Of a stretch of 50,269 bases of DNA, positions 1 to 8,255 are shown piece after piece. The notes under the pieces were generated by a model, which ran no database searches, was not told where the DNA came from, and saw only the letters and a list, made by a program, of their open reading frames with translations. Made by a program: the position numbers and the translations under genes. The first letter of the stretch is position 1, and each line of letters opens with the position of its first letter. The stretch covers positions 1 through 50,269 of the forward strand of contig JAICWV010000008.1 of the NCBI GenBank assembly GCA_025966365.1. The letters run 5' to 3'. This DNA is from Chloroflexota bacterium (GTDB taxonomy: Bacteria; Chloroflexota; UBA5177).

Positions 1-678
1 ATGAACATCTATCGCGGCCACCGCGGCCGGGTGGAGGTCAGCGCCGTCTTCAAGGGCAAGAGTGCGCACGCCGCCATGCCCCGGTTCGGCGACAACCCCC
101 TCTACCGCGCCGCGCCGTTCATCGAGGGCGTCGAACGCATGCTGGACGAATTGCCGGACCATCCCTTCCTCGGGCCGGGCACCATCGCCGTCACCAACGT
201 GGAGGTCAGTACCCCCTCGCTCAACGCCGTACCCGCCGAGGCCGAAGTCTATCTCGATCGCCGCGTCACGCTGGGCGAGACCGCCGAAGGGGTATTGGAG
301 CAGGTTCGATCCCTCCCCGCCGCCGACTCTGCCCGGGTGGAGATACCCATGTACGAGGAGCCGAGCTATACCGGCTTCGTCTTCCCGGTGGACAAGGTCT
401 TCCCCGCCTGGGCGCTCCCGCCGGAGCACCCTCTTTTGAAGGCGGCAGAGGCGGACTACCAGGCCGTTTACGGCAAGGCGCCTGAGGTCGGCAAGTGGGA
501 GTTCTCGACCAACGGCATCTACTGGATGGGCAAGGCCAACATTCCGTCTATTGGCTTTGGGCCTGGCGATGAGCGCTACGCCCACACCGTTCTCGATCAG
601 GTTCCCGTGCAGGAAGTGGTGGACGCTACCCGCTTCTACGCGGCGCTGCCGCTCTTTCTCCACACCGCGGAGGCATGA
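1..678 (+). CDS. M20 family metallohydrolase, YgeY-like (5'-truncated by window edge)
   Basis: C-terminal part of an M20/ArgE-type zinc amidohydrolase. The visible part begins inside the dimerisation domain (GKSAHAAMP, then GDNPLYRA) and runs through the C-terminal half of the catalytic domain, ending with the family's TNGIYWMG...PSIGFGPGDERYAHT segment, where the His is a typical metal ligand or catalytic residue. In YgeY-type proteins the residues around the first ATG are internal (NIYRGHRGRVE), so the gene almost certainly starts before base 1. Family members remove acyl or carbamoyl groups from small amino-acid-like substrates; the substrate here is unknown. The stop overlaps the next start (ATGA), so the two are probably co-transcribed. 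Confidence 0.85.
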   Translation: MNIYRGHRGRVEVSAVFKGKSAHAAMPRFGDNPLYRAAPFIEGVERMLDELPDHPFLGPGTIAVTNVEVSTPSLNAVPAEAEVYLDRRVTLGETAEGVLEQVRSLPAADSARVEIPMYEEPSYTGFVFPVDKVFPAWALPPEHPLLKAAEADYQAVYGKAPEVGKWEFSTNGIYWMGKANIPSIGFGPGDERYAHTVLDQVPVQEVVDATRFYAALPLFLHTAEA

Positions 679-1265
679 GCCCGCTCGACGCGCCACTGAG
701 CGCCGTCACCTTCGTCAGCGTGGACGTCGAGACCACCGGTCTCGACCCCTTCACCGACGCCATCGTCGAGATCGCAGCGGTGAAGATTCAGGGATCCAGG
801 CGAGTCGAGGAGTTCGAGACGCTGGTGTATGCCGACCGAACGATCCCGCTGCAGGCTCGCCGGGTCCATGGAATCTCCAATCAGATGCTGGTGGGAAAGC
901 CACGGATCGAGGATGCCTTGCGCCTCCTGCTCGAGTTCGCGGGAGACGGCACGTTGGTCGAGCACAGCTACAAGGCCTTCGACGTCCTCTTCCTGGAGCG
1001 CGCCAACGGCCGGCCCATCGAGTCGCCGTACGTCAATACCTGCATGCTCTCGCGCCGGCTCTTTCCGCATCTGCCCAAACACAGCCTGGACGAGTGCTGC
1101 AAGCGCTTCGGGATCACCAATGAAGGGAGAGCGCGCCACGGCCGTCACCGCGCGCTGACCGACGCTCGTGCCACGGGCGATCTGCTCCTGCGGCTCCTCG
1201 AGCTGTGCGGCCCCCGGTATCCCCGCCTCGGGGACCTGGTATCGGTCTGCTCCGTCCAGCGCTAG
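675..1265 (+). CDS. DnaQ-like 3'-5' exonuclease (DEDDh family)
   Basis: Free-standing exonuclease of 196 residues. Exo I is FVSVDVETTG with catalytic D17 and E19, Exo II is the VEHSYKAFDVLFL region, and Exo III is HGRHRALTDARAT with the DEDDh His and Asp. Such proteins degrade DNA or RNA 3' to 5' using two metal ions, either for proofreading (DNA polymerase III epsilon) or in repair and RNA turnover. No polymerase or BRCT domain is attached, so the precise role is open. The ATG overlaps the stop of the M20 hydrolase by four bases and GGAGG lies just before it. It ends convergent with marR. Confidence 0.88.
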   Translation: MSPLDAPLSAVTFVSVDVETTGLDPFTDAIVEIAAVKIQGSRRVEEFETLVYADRTIPLQARRVHGISNQMLVGKPRIEDALRLLLEFAGDGTLVEHSYKAFDVLFLERANGRPIESPYVNTCMLSRRLFPHLPKHSLDECCKRFGITNEGRARHGRHRALTDARATGDLLLRLLELCGPRYPRLGDLVSVCSVQR

Positions 1266-1300
1266 TCAGCCCCGGCGACCGGACCCGAAGGAGCCAAACC

Positions 1301-1753
1301 CTACTCCAGGCTCTGATCGAGCTTCCGCAGCAGGCTCAATAGCTGGCCCTGCTCGTCCGGCGTTAGCGCGTCGAACTTATGCGCGATCACGTCTTCGTGC
1401 TCGGGAACGATGCGGTCGAAGAGATCCTGCCCGGTGCCGGTCAGGAAGAGGCGATTGGCCCTGCCCTCGCTGCGACGCTGGATGAGATCGCCCTTCTCCA
1501 TGCGGTCCAGTAGCTGGCAGACGTTGCCCTTGGTGACCAGCAGAGCGTCGGCCAGCTCCTGCTGCGTCAGACCCGGGGCCACGCCAACATGCGCCAGCAC
1601 GTCGAACTGGGCCATGGTCAGGCCCTTGCACCGCATCTGCTCCTCGGAGCAGTGCGAGATCTTGTGAAACGCGCGGGCAAGGCGGAGCCAGGCCAGAACC
1701 GGGTGACGCCTGACTCCTGGCCGCTCTTCTCGCTGAATGCTCTCGATACCCAC
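1301..1753 (-). CDS. MarR family transcriptional regulator
   Basis: A 150-residue winged-helix regulator. The helix-turn-helix reads LTQQELADALLVTKGNVCQLLDRM and is followed by the wing (RRSEGRANRLFLT), with long helices at both ends for dimerisation. MarR proteins usually repress nearby efflux or stress genes and are released by small phenolic or oxidising ligands. Two Cys residues (HCSEEQMRC) could sense oxidants, which is only inference. The start is GTG at 1753: no Shine-Dalgarno sequence precedes it, but a strong promoter ends seven bases upstream, so the mRNA is probably leaderless. The divergent MMPL exporter is the likely target. Confidence 0.9.
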   Translation of the reverse strand: MGIESIQREERPGVRRHPVLAWLRLARAFHKISHCSEEQMRCKGLTMAQFDVLAHVGVAPGLTQQELADALLVTKGNVCQLLDRMEKGDLIQRRSEGRANRLFLTGTGQDLFDRIVPEHEDVIAHKFDALTPDEQGQLLSLLRKLDQSLE

Positions 1754-1759
1754 GATTGA

Positions 1760-1788
1760 AGTTTACGGCTAAACCTAAGCTCTGTCAA
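1760..1788 (-). promoter_or_regulatory. marR promoter with overlapping dyad operator
   Basis: Reading the minus strand: -35 TTGACA (1788-1783), 17-bp spacer, -10 TAAACT (1765-1760), then GTG at 1753. The predicted transcription start falls on the start codon. A dyad GTTTA-CGGC-TAAAC (1761-1774) covers the -10, the expected place for autorepression by a MarR dimer. Confidence 0.75.
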
Positions 1789-2046
1789 GTCTTCAGTCTG
1801 AGCAGACCATCAACCATCAAGGGGGAAGGGCACAGAGAGAAAGACTGCGGGCTGAAGCCCTCCGCTACAGGCGAGGGCGACACCCTTCGGGTGGTGTGGC
1901 ATGCGGGAATCGGGAATACGGCCATGGAGGCGCTGAGCTACGTCGCTTTTCACAACTGACCTCAAAGGGTAGGGTAGAGGGTTGCCGGCTGCATCCCAAA
2001 CTCATTGCTTGAGAGAGAGCCGCTCACGTCGGCTCCGGAGGAAATT
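1789..2046. other. marR-MMPL intergenic region
   Basis: No convincing gene. A short open frame here has no family features and atypical composition. The region holds a small UUCG-type hairpin (CACCC-TTC-GGGTG near 1887-1899) and ends in the Shine-Dalgarno sequence GGAGGA (2037-2042) of the MMPL gene. No clear forward promoter was found. Confidence 0.5.
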
Positions 2047-4329
2047 GTGTCTCCCGATCGATCGCTCTTCACCGCCATAGGAACCCTTGCCGTGCGCTTT
2101 CGGTACGCGGTGCTGGTCCTGTGGGTGCTGGTCACCGTCCTGGCCGTCCACTTCTTTCCCACCCTGTCGTCCGTCTCCAATAACGACAACAGCTCGTTCC
2201 TCCCCAAGAACGCGCCCAGTATTCAGGCGGCAGCGCTCGCATCTCCCTTCGAGCGGTCCAACGTGCCCACTGCGCTCATCGTTGCCGCCCGGCCGGGAGG
2301 GCATCTGACTCCCGCCGACCAGGCGGCTGTTACCCGCATCGAGGCGGCTGCCCGGCAGGTGAAGGGTGTGACCGGGGTGCGCGATCAGGGGATTTCCGGC
2401 GACGGGCAGGCTCGCAAGGCGCTGGTCCTCATGACTCCCAACATCTTCGGTATCGATCAGGCCCGGCCCATCGTGGATAGGATTCGGAACGTCTTCAACA
2501 CTGTTCCGGCGTCGTCCGGACTCCAGCTTCACCTCACCGGCCAGCTGGCAGCGGCGGTGGACAACCAGCAGTCGAGCAACAACACGCTGCGCAACACCCA
2601 GCTATATTCTGTCGTCTTTATCCTGCTTCTCCTGCTGGTGGTCTTTCGCGCCCTGCTGGCACCTCTGGCCACGTTGCTGCCTGCCGGTCTGGTTCTAATC
2701 CTGGCCGGGCCGGTAGTCGCCGAGAGCTCCAGGCTGGGGATACAGGTCTCGGATATCACGCAGATCATGCTCAGCGTGCTTCTCCTGGGCGCGGGAACCG
2801 ACTACGGCCTCTTCCTGGTCTTCCGCGTCCGGGAAGAGCTGCGTCGCGGCCTGGCCCCGCACGAGGCCGTGATACGGGCCCTTTCCCGGGTAGGCGAATC
2901 CATCACCTTCTCCGCCGCCACCGTCATCGTCGCCCTCCTCTCCCTTCTGCTGGCGACGCTGGGCTTCTATCAGGGCCTGGGCCCGGCACTGGCCATCGGC
3001 ATTGGCCTTATGCTCCTCTCCGGTCTGACGCTTCTTCCCGCCTTGCTCGCCATCCTCGGCCGCGCCACCTTCTGGCCCACCAATGTTCGCCCCGGCGCCC
3101 CTCGCGCCGGACTTTGGGGACAGATTGCCGCCACCATCTCGCGGCGCCCGATTCCGACGCTGCTCCTCGGCATCATCCTCTTTGGTGGTCTCGCGCTCTT
3201 TGCCCGTGAGTATGCGCCCACCGGCTTCGCCGAGAACGGAACCACCTCATCCGCCAGCGACTCCGCCCGAGGGACAGCCCTGCTCCAGGCTCACTTCCCC
3301 GCCGCTCAGACCAACCCGACCAACGTCTTGCTGGCCTTCCGGACGCCGGTCTGGCAGCACCCGAACGATCTTCTGAAGGCGGAGCGAGCGATGCATCGGG
3401 CGCCGGTCTTCGGCGCCGTCAACGGCCCCCTCAACCCCAATGGAACCCAGCTCGTACCGCGCCAGCTGGTCCGGCTGCACGCCCGGCTCGGGCCCGCCGC
3501 TCGCCTTCCGCTCCTCCCACCGGCCATGAGAGGCATCACCCCGCGGCTCTACAACGCCTACCACGCCACGGCGCAGTTCATCAGCGCCGATGGCCGCACG
3601 GTCCAGTACTACACCACCCTGGCTGCCGGGGCGCCGGACAGCGCGACCGGGATGCAATCTATCCCCCGCGTACGTGAAACGGTCGCCTCGGTGGCCCACT
3701 CCGTGGGCGCGGCTGCCAGCGGCGTGGCCGGGGAGGCGGCCGCCTCCTACGACGTCAGCGACGCCGCCACCGGTGACCTCAACCACATCGTCCCCATCGT
3801 GCTCCTCGCCATCGGTATCCTCCTGGCATTGGTGCTCCGCAGCCTGGTCGCTCCCATTTACCTGATCGTCAGCGTCGGCCTCTCCTATCTCGCCGCCATC
3901 GGCCTGGCGGTCATCGTCTTCATGCACATCGGCGGAGGTCCCGGCCTCAACTTCATCCTGCCCTTCCTGATGTTCATCTTCCTCATGGCCCTGGGCGAGG
4001 ACTACAACATTCTGGTGATGAGTCGCATCCGCGAGGAGGCTCACCACTTCCCGCTGGCCCGAGCCGTGACCGAAGCCCTCAATGCCACCGGCGGCACCGT
4101 CACGTCGGCGGGTCTGATCCTGGCGGGAACCTTCGGCGTCCTCGGCATCACGGGCTCCGGCCAGATCCAGCAGATTGGCTTCAGCATCGCCTCCGGCATC
4201 CTTCTGGATACCTTTCTGGTGCGGACGCTCCTCATCCCATCGCTGGTGGTTCTCCTGGGACGATGGAACTGGTGGCCGACAGACCTGCACATGGACGAGC
4301 CCGCGGATGTGGAGAGCGTGCCGGCGTAG
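2047..4329 (+). CDS. MMPL/RND family transporter
   Basis: Large inner-membrane exporter of about 760 residues with the two-fold RND layout: N-terminal membrane segment (RYAVLVLWVLVTVLAVHFF), extracytoplasmic domain, five-helix bundle with LGAGTDYGLFLVFRVREE, a second extracytoplasmic domain, and a second bundle with LGEDYNILVMSRIREEA. The acidic residues within these DY motifs carry protons in MMPL proteins, which move lipids or hydrophobic compounds. GTG at 2047 is preferred over the upstream TTG at 2005 because GGAGGA lies four bases before it. Divergence from marR suggests drug- or lipid-type efflux under MarR control. Confidence 0.9.
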   Translation: MSPDRSLFTAIGTLAVRFRYAVLVLWVLVTVLAVHFFPTLSSVSNNDNSSFLPKNAPSIQAAALASPFERSNVPTALIVAARPGGHLTPADQAAVTRIEAAARQVKGVTGVRDQGISGDGQARKALVLMTPNIFGIDQARPIVDRIRNVFNTVPASSGLQLHLTGQLAAAVDNQQSSNNTLRNTQLYSVVFILLLLLVVFRALLAPLATLLPAGLVLILAGPVVAESSRLGIQVSDITQIMLSVLLLGAGTDYGLFLVFRVREELRRGLAPHEAVIRALSRVGESITFSAATVIVALLSLLLATLGFYQGLGPALAIGIGLMLLSGLTLLPALLAILGRATFWPTNVRPGAPRAGLWGQIAATISRRPIPTLLLGIILFGGLALFAREYAPTGFAENGTTSSASDSARGTALLQAHFPAAQTNPTNVLLAFRTPVWQHPNDLLKAERAMHRAPVFGAVNGPLNPNGTQLVPRQLVRLHARLGPAARLPLLPPAMRGITPRLYNAYHATAQFISADGRTVQYYTTLAAGAPDSATGMQSIPRVRETVASVAHSVGAAASGVAGEAAASYDVSDAATGDLNHIVPIVLLAIGILLALVLRSLVAPIYLIVSVGLSYLAAIGLAVIVFMHIGGGPGLNFILPFLMFIFLMALGEDYNILVMSRIREEAHHFPLARAVTEALNATGGTVTSAGLILAGTFGVLGITGSGQIQQIGFSIASGILLDTFLVRTLLIPSLVVLLGRWNWWPTDLHMDEPADVESVPA

Positions 4330-4396
4330 GAGTCCTCCTCTCTCTCGATCCACCTGAAACCGGTCTCTTATGACTCTCCCATGCTTCTCCAATGCC

Positions 4397-4416
4397 GGTT
4401 ACGTAGCATCGTAACC
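4397..4416. promoter_or_regulatory. Dyad GGTTACG-N6-CGTAACC before ABC permease
   Basis: Perfect 7-bp inverted repeat with a 6-base centre, 33 bp before the permease start. It has no T-run, so it looks like a repressor operator more than a terminator. Its half-site resembles the dyad before marR (GTTTACG), so control by the nearby MarR protein is possible but unproven. Confidence 0.45.
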
Positions 4417-4449
4417 AGAAAATTCCCCCTGACGAGTGGAGGCATTGGC

Positions 4450-5949
4450 ATGTTCTATGTGTCGTATGCGCTGTCCGAGCTGCGAAGACGCGGCGGGCGG
4501 ACATTTCTGACGGCCCTGGGCCTGGCTGTGGGTGTCATGCTGGTGGTGATGGTGAGCGGCCTCTCGACCGGCCTGGACCGCGCTCAGGCCACAGTCTTAA
4601 AGCCGCTCACCGGCGTGGGGACGGATATGACCGTGACGCGTCCCATCCGGCTCTCTACCTCTGGTGGCGGAGTCTTTGGCCGCCTGTCTCCACAGGAGCG
4701 CAACGCCCTGCGGCAGGAAAACGGTGGCGGCCGCAGGTTTGACTTCCGCAATCTCAAGCCGGGTAAGCACTTCTCGATCGATCGCTTCGTAGCGACCAGC
4801 CAGCTTTCATTTCCCGGCAGTGAAGTGACGGCGGTCGGCAAGCTCTCGGACGTTGCGTTGGCAGCGGGCTCCCTTACCCTCACCGATACCCACGTCTCCG
4901 GGACTGTGCCCAAGAACCTGCCACAGCCGGGAAGTGGAGGATTTGGCGGGCGATTCGGTCGACGCTTCGGCGGTGCACCCCCGGGGGGTGGCTTCAATGG
5001 TCCACGAAGTATCAACTTCACCACGCGGACGGTCACCGGCATCGATATCGCCCACCCCGATGTGGCCCCAATCACAGCTGCGCAGATCACACGGGGACAC
5101 GGCCTGCGTTCCAGCGACGGCGCCTACGCCGCGGTCCTCTCCACCAACTACGCCAGCCTGAATGGCCTCGCGACCGGCTCGAAGATCACCGTCGACGGCA
5201 AGGCGTTTCATGTCGTTGGTCTGGCCTCCTCACCCCTGGGCGGAACCGCCTCCGACATCTACGTCCCGCTCAGCACGCTGCAGTCTCTGGCCGGGTACAG
5301 GGGCCGGGTGAACGCCCTGCAGGTCCGGGCCACCAGCGGATCGAGCGTGTCCAGCGTTCGGCATGAGATCACCTCGTCCTTCAAGGGGGCGCAGGTGACT
5401 ACCGCCGCCGACCTGGCGAAGCGCGTCGGCGGCTCCCTGTCTACTGCAAAGAAGATTGCTAACACTCTGGGGCGAGCACTGGAGATCGTGGGACTTCTGG
5501 CCGCGGTCCTGATCGCCGTGCTTCTCACCCTCTCCTCGGTGGCCAAGCGAACTCGAGAGATTGGAACCCTGCGCGCCATCGGCTGGTCTCGCGCGCTGGT
5601 CGTCCGGCAGGTCAGTCTGGAAGTCCTGGTCCAGAGCGTCCTGGGCGGCATTGCCGGAGCCCTGCTCGGCCTGGCAGGGATCGCCGTGTTCAACGCGACA
5701 GGGATGAGATTGCAGGCGACGATCTCGAATCCTTCCACAGCCACCTCTCCCTTTGGCTTTGGCCGCTTCTTTCAGGGGCCGGGAACGTCCACCGTGCCAA
5801 CCACGGTTCACGTGACCGCGCCCGCCGACCTCAGCATCCTCCTCCTGGCAGTCCTGTTGGCTGCCCTGTGCGGGCTGATCGCCGGGGCGATCGGCGGTCT
5901 ACGCGCTGCGCAGCTCCGGCCCGCCAGCGCCCTTCGAAGTGTTGAGTGA
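4450..5949 (+). CDS. MacB/FtsX-type ABC transporter permease
   Basis: A 499-residue permease: an N-terminal helix (FLTALGLAVGVMLVVMVSGLS), a large extracytoplasmic MacB-type domain, then three C-terminal helices of the FtsX fold containing the cytoplasmic coupling segment KRTREIGTLRAIGWS. A Gly/Arg-rich insert (GGFGGRFGRRFGG) sits in the outer domain and is unusual. MacB-type permeases do not form a classical channel; they transmit ATPase movement to the outside to expel lipoproteins, peptides or drugs. ATG 4450 is chosen over 4381 because GGAGG lies seven bases upstream and the N-terminus then fits the family. It overlaps or abuts the ATPase gene. Confidence 0.88.
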   Translation: MFYVSYALSELRRRGGRTFLTALGLAVGVMLVVMVSGLSTGLDRAQATVLKPLTGVGTDMTVTRPIRLSTSGGGVFGRLSPQERNALRQENGGGRRFDFRNLKPGKHFSIDRFVATSQLSFPGSEVTAVGKLSDVALAAGSLTLTDTHVSGTVPKNLPQPGSGGFGGRFGRRFGGAPPGGGFNGPRSINFTTRTVTGIDIAHPDVAPITAAQITRGHGLRSSDGAYAAVLSTNYASLNGLATGSKITVDGKAFHVVGLASSPLGGTASDIYVPLSTLQSLAGYRGRVNALQVRATSGSSVSSVRHEITSSFKGAQVTTAADLAKRVGGSLSTAKKIANTLGRALEIVGLLAAVLIAVLLTLSSVAKRTREIGTLRAIGWSRALVVRQVSLEVLVQSVLGGIAGALLGLAGIAVFNATGMRLQATISNPSTATSPFGFGRFFQGPGTSTVPTTVHVTAPADLSILLLAVLLAALCGLIAGAIGGLRAAQLRPASALRSVE

Positions 5950-5965
5950 GCGTGAAGGAATGGTG

Positions 5966-6679
5966 ATGCAAACCGCGAACACGGATACCGCCCACGAATC
6001 TGTGCCGGAAACGGCATCCTACGACTTACACGATGTGACGCGCCGCTTCGGCAGTGGAAGCAGCAGTGTCGAGGCGCTGCGTGGCGTCACGTTGCACATC
6101 GCCGATGGCGAGTTCGTGGCTATCGTCGGGCCCAGCGGCTCGGGAAAGACGACCCTTCTTCAGCTTCTGGGGGCAATGGACCGACCCACGTCAGGATCCA
6201 TCGTCTGCCGCGGCCGCGATCTCTCCGCCATGAGTGACGGTAACCTCTCGTCGCTGCGCCTGACCACCCTGGGCTTCGTCTTTCAGCAGTTCAACCTTGT
6301 ACCTACCCTGACGGCCCAGGGAAACGTAGAAGCGGCACTCGCTCCGGCCCACAGAGGACGGGTCCGGGCAGAGAGCGCCGCCAGGCTGCTCGCCATGGTC
6401 GGCCTGTTGAATCGGCGCAGTCATCTGCCCTCCCAGCTCTCCGGTGGGGAACAGCAGCGGGTCGCCATCGCGCGGGCACTTGCCAACGATCCCGCGATCA
6501 TCCTGGCGGATGAACCAACAGGGAATCTCGATTCCACCACGGGCCAGGAGATCCTGGACGAGCTCCGCACACTGTCCGAACAGCGGGGAAAAACGGTCAT
6601 CGTGGTGACCCACGACCCGGCCATTGCCTCCTCCGCACATCGGGTCATCCGTATCAGGGACGGCGCCGTCGAGGAGTAG
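5966..6679 (+). CDS. ABC transporter ATP-binding protein (LolD/MacB-type)
   Basis: An ATPase of about 237 residues for the preceding permease. Walker A is GPSGSGKTT, the Q-loop is FVFQQFN, the signature is LSGGEQQRVAIARAL, Walker B is IILADEPTGNLD, and the switch His lies in VVTHDP. The insert and PTSG motif after Walker A are typical of the MacB/LolD group. ATG 5966 is favoured because GAAGGA is six bases upstream; GTG 5939, overlapping the permease stop, is an in-frame alternative. Permease and ATPase form an exporter unit together, probably with the secreted protein that follows. Confidence 0.9.
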   Translation: MQTANTDTAHESVPETASYDLHDVTRRFGSGSSSVEALRGVTLHIADGEFVAIVGPSGSGKTTLLQLLGAMDRPTSGSIVCRGRDLSAMSDGNLSSLRLTTLGFVFQQFNLVPTLTAQGNVEAALAPAHRGRVRAESAARLLAMVGLLNRRSHLPSQLSGGEQQRVAIARALANDPAIILADEPTGNLDSTTGQEILDELRTLSEQRGKTVIVVTHDPAIASSAHRVIRIRDGAVEE

Positions 6680-6724
6680 CTCTTCCTGCCGACATAATCA
6701 GGGAGGCGTTACGCTGAAGGTGAG

Positions 6725-7345
6725 ATGTCTGGGCTGCTTCGTTCCCTCCTCCTTGCGTTCGCCCTCATGTTCTGTGCATGGTTCCCAGTCCATGCTCAAT
6801 CGGACCTGCCGCTTCCGGCCAATTACTTTCCGCCGGGATCGTGGATCGACTATCACGCGGCAGTCTCGAACGCCGACATGGACCGGTGGTGGGGACGTGA
6901 CGGCAACGGCTATCCGATGATGCACGCGCTCAGCGAAGATGTGCTGGCCCGGAGCTCCGGCTGGCTGGAGTCATCATATCGGCGCGTCGGCAACGGCTAT
7001 ATCTACTTCGCGGTCTTTCGCAGCGAGTACGCCCGGCTGGAGGACGGCACGCCGGGAAACGCGGCGGCCTTTGGCGACTGGCGAAAAGCGGTTGCTGAAA
7101 TCAACGGTCTGCGTCTCGCCACAACCCAGCCGACAGACATTGTGCCGCGGGGCATGGATGGGCAGGCGGAAACTCGCGTCCTCAGCGCAGCCGCGGGCGG
7201 CCCATCGGTGACCATCGCCGCCTGGTGGGGAGAGACGCACGAGGTGGAAGCGCTGGGCATCTATACCGGAAAGCTGATGACGATGCAGCGAGCACGACGC
7301 ATGCTGGCAGCGCAGATCCGCTTTGTGATCCGATCCGAAACCTGA
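6725..7345 (+). CDS. Secreted protein of unknown function
   Basis: A 206-residue protein with a clear signal peptide (MSGLLRSLLLAFALMFCAWF...VHA, cleavage predicted near A25). The mature part is rich in aromatic residues (WIDYHA, MDRWWGRDGNGYPMM, ITIAAWW-like) and has no family I recognise and no catalytic motif. GAAGGTGAG before the ATG is a good ribosome binding site. It lies 45 bases after the ATPase gene, so it may be a substrate or accessory of that exporter. The following structured leader starts a new transcription unit. Confidence 0.7.
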   Translation: MSGLLRSLLLAFALMFCAWFPVHAQSDLPLPANYFPPGSWIDYHAAVSNADMDRWWGRDGNGYPMMHALSEDVLARSSGWLESSYRRVGNGYIYFAVFRSEYARLEDGTPGNAAAFGDWRKAVAEINGLRLATTQPTDIVPRGMDGQAETRVLSAAAGGPSVTIAAWWGETHEVEALGIYTGKLMTMQRARRMLAAQIRFVIRSET

Positions 7346-7347
7346 GT

Positions 7348-7375
7348 TTGATGCCCTTGACGGTTGTGATACGAT
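7348..7375 (+). promoter_or_regulatory. Promoter of the leader RNA / second ABC operon
   Basis: -35 TTGATG (7348-7353), 16-bp spacer, extended -10 TGATACGAT (TACGAT at 7370-7375). The predicted start, about 7382, is the first base of the leader's closing helix. Confidence 0.55.
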
Positions 7376-7381
7376 AGGCTA

Positions 7382-7475
7382 CGGATGGAGCAAGACCGGG
7401 TTGCCCGGTACAAGCTCCACCCGTTGATACGGAGCTACAACCATCCGGCCTCAGCGGGCCGGATTTCTCTTTGTC
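7382..7475 (+). ncRNA. Structured leader with alternative terminator (riboswitch/attenuator candidate)
   Basis: The RNA can fold as a three-way junction. P1 pairs CGGATGG (7382-7388) with CCATCCG (7441-7447). P2 is ACCGGG-TTG-CCCGGT (7395-7409). P3 is AGCTCC (7413-7418) with GGAGCT (7431-7436). The 3' strand of P1 overlaps the 5' arm of a terminator-like hairpin, ATCCGGCC-TCAGCG-GGCCGGAT (7443-7464), followed by TTCTCTTT. The two folds exclude each other, as in transcriptional riboswitches. The ATPase Shine-Dalgarno (GGAG, 7477-7480) lies just beyond. I do not recognise a known riboswitch class; the ligand is unknown. A second tentative pairing is GGTTGT (7362-7367) with ACAACC (7437-7442), which would need an earlier start. 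Confidence 0.6.
7443..7475 (+). terminator. Terminator-like hairpin before ABC ATPase
   Basis: Perfect 8-bp stem ATCCGGCC/GGCCGGAT with a 6-base loop, followed by a pyrimidine/T-rich tract. It sits 23 bases before the ATPase start codon and would attenuate that operon unless its 5' arm is sequestered in P1. Confidence 0.6.
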
Positions 7476-7487
7476 TGGAGCTGATAG

Positions 7488-8255
7488 ATGACGGAAGGAC
7501 TTCAACAAGCGCGGCCGGCGACACAACCCGGAACTCAGCCGGTGGTGCAGGGTATCGACCTGACCAAAATCTACGGAGAGGGCGATGCTCGCGTGCTGGC
7601 GCTCGACGACGTGTCGGTGTCGTTCATGCCGGGAACGTTTTCGGCAGTCATGGGCGCGTCCGGCTCGGGCAAGTCTACCTTGATGCACATCCTCGCCGGC
7701 CTGGATCGCCCCACCTCGGGCACGGTCCTGATCGGCGGAACCGACATCACCCAGCTCAACGACAAGCAGCTGACCCTGCTGCGGCGCCGTGAGATCGGCT
7801 TTGTCTTCCAGTTTTTCAATCTCCTGCCCATGCTCACAGCGCGCGAAAACATCCTTCTGCCGCTGACCATAGCCGGCAAGGATGTTGACGCCGACTACTT
7901 CAACCGGCTGGTGGCGTCCATGGGCCTGGAAGGACGGCTGTCGCACCGGCCCTCCCAGCTCTCCGGCGGCCAGCAGCAGCGCGTGGCTATTGCCCGAGCC
8001 CTGGTGACCCGGCCGGCGGTGGTTTTTGCCGACGAGCCGACCGGCAATCTCGACTCAACCACCAGCCATGAAGTGTTGACCCTGCTCCGCACGGCGGTTG
8101 ATGAGCTGCAGCAGACCATCGTCATGGTCACGCACGACGCTGCCGCGGCCTCGAGGGCGGATCGCATCGTCTTTCTCGCCGATGGGCGCATCGTACGCGA
8201 TACGGAGGCCGGGAGCGTCGATCAGATTCTGGACTTGCTCAAGGAGCTGGCATGA
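7488..8255 (+). CDS. ABC transporter ATP-binding protein (MacB-type, second system)
   Basis: A 255-residue ATPase with Walker A GASGSGKST, Q-loop FVFQFFN, signature LSGGQQQRVAIARAL, Walker B VVFADEPTGNLD and switch VTHDA. It belongs to the same MacB/LolD group as the ATPase at 5966 and is probably a diverged paralogue. GGAG lies seven bases before the ATG. It overlaps the permease start by four bases (ATGA), so the subunits are translationally coupled. Expression is likely set by the leader upstream. Confidence 0.92.
   Translation: MTEGLQQARPATQPGTQPVVQGIDLTKIYGEGDARVLALDDVSVSFMPGTFSAVMGASGSGKSTLMHILAGLDRPTSGTVLIGGTDITQLNDKQLTLLRRREIGFVFQFFNLLPMLTARENILLPLTIAGKDVDADYFNRLVASMGLEGRLSHRPSQLSGGQQQRVAIARALVTRPAVVFADEPTGNLDSTTSHEVLTLLRTAVDELQQTIVMVTHDAAAASRADRIVFLADGRIVRDTEAGSVDQILDLLKELA

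Noticed and set aside
1756-1959. 67-codon frame between marR and the MMPL gene
   Set aside because: Begins inside the marR promoter, has no ribosome binding site and no family features.
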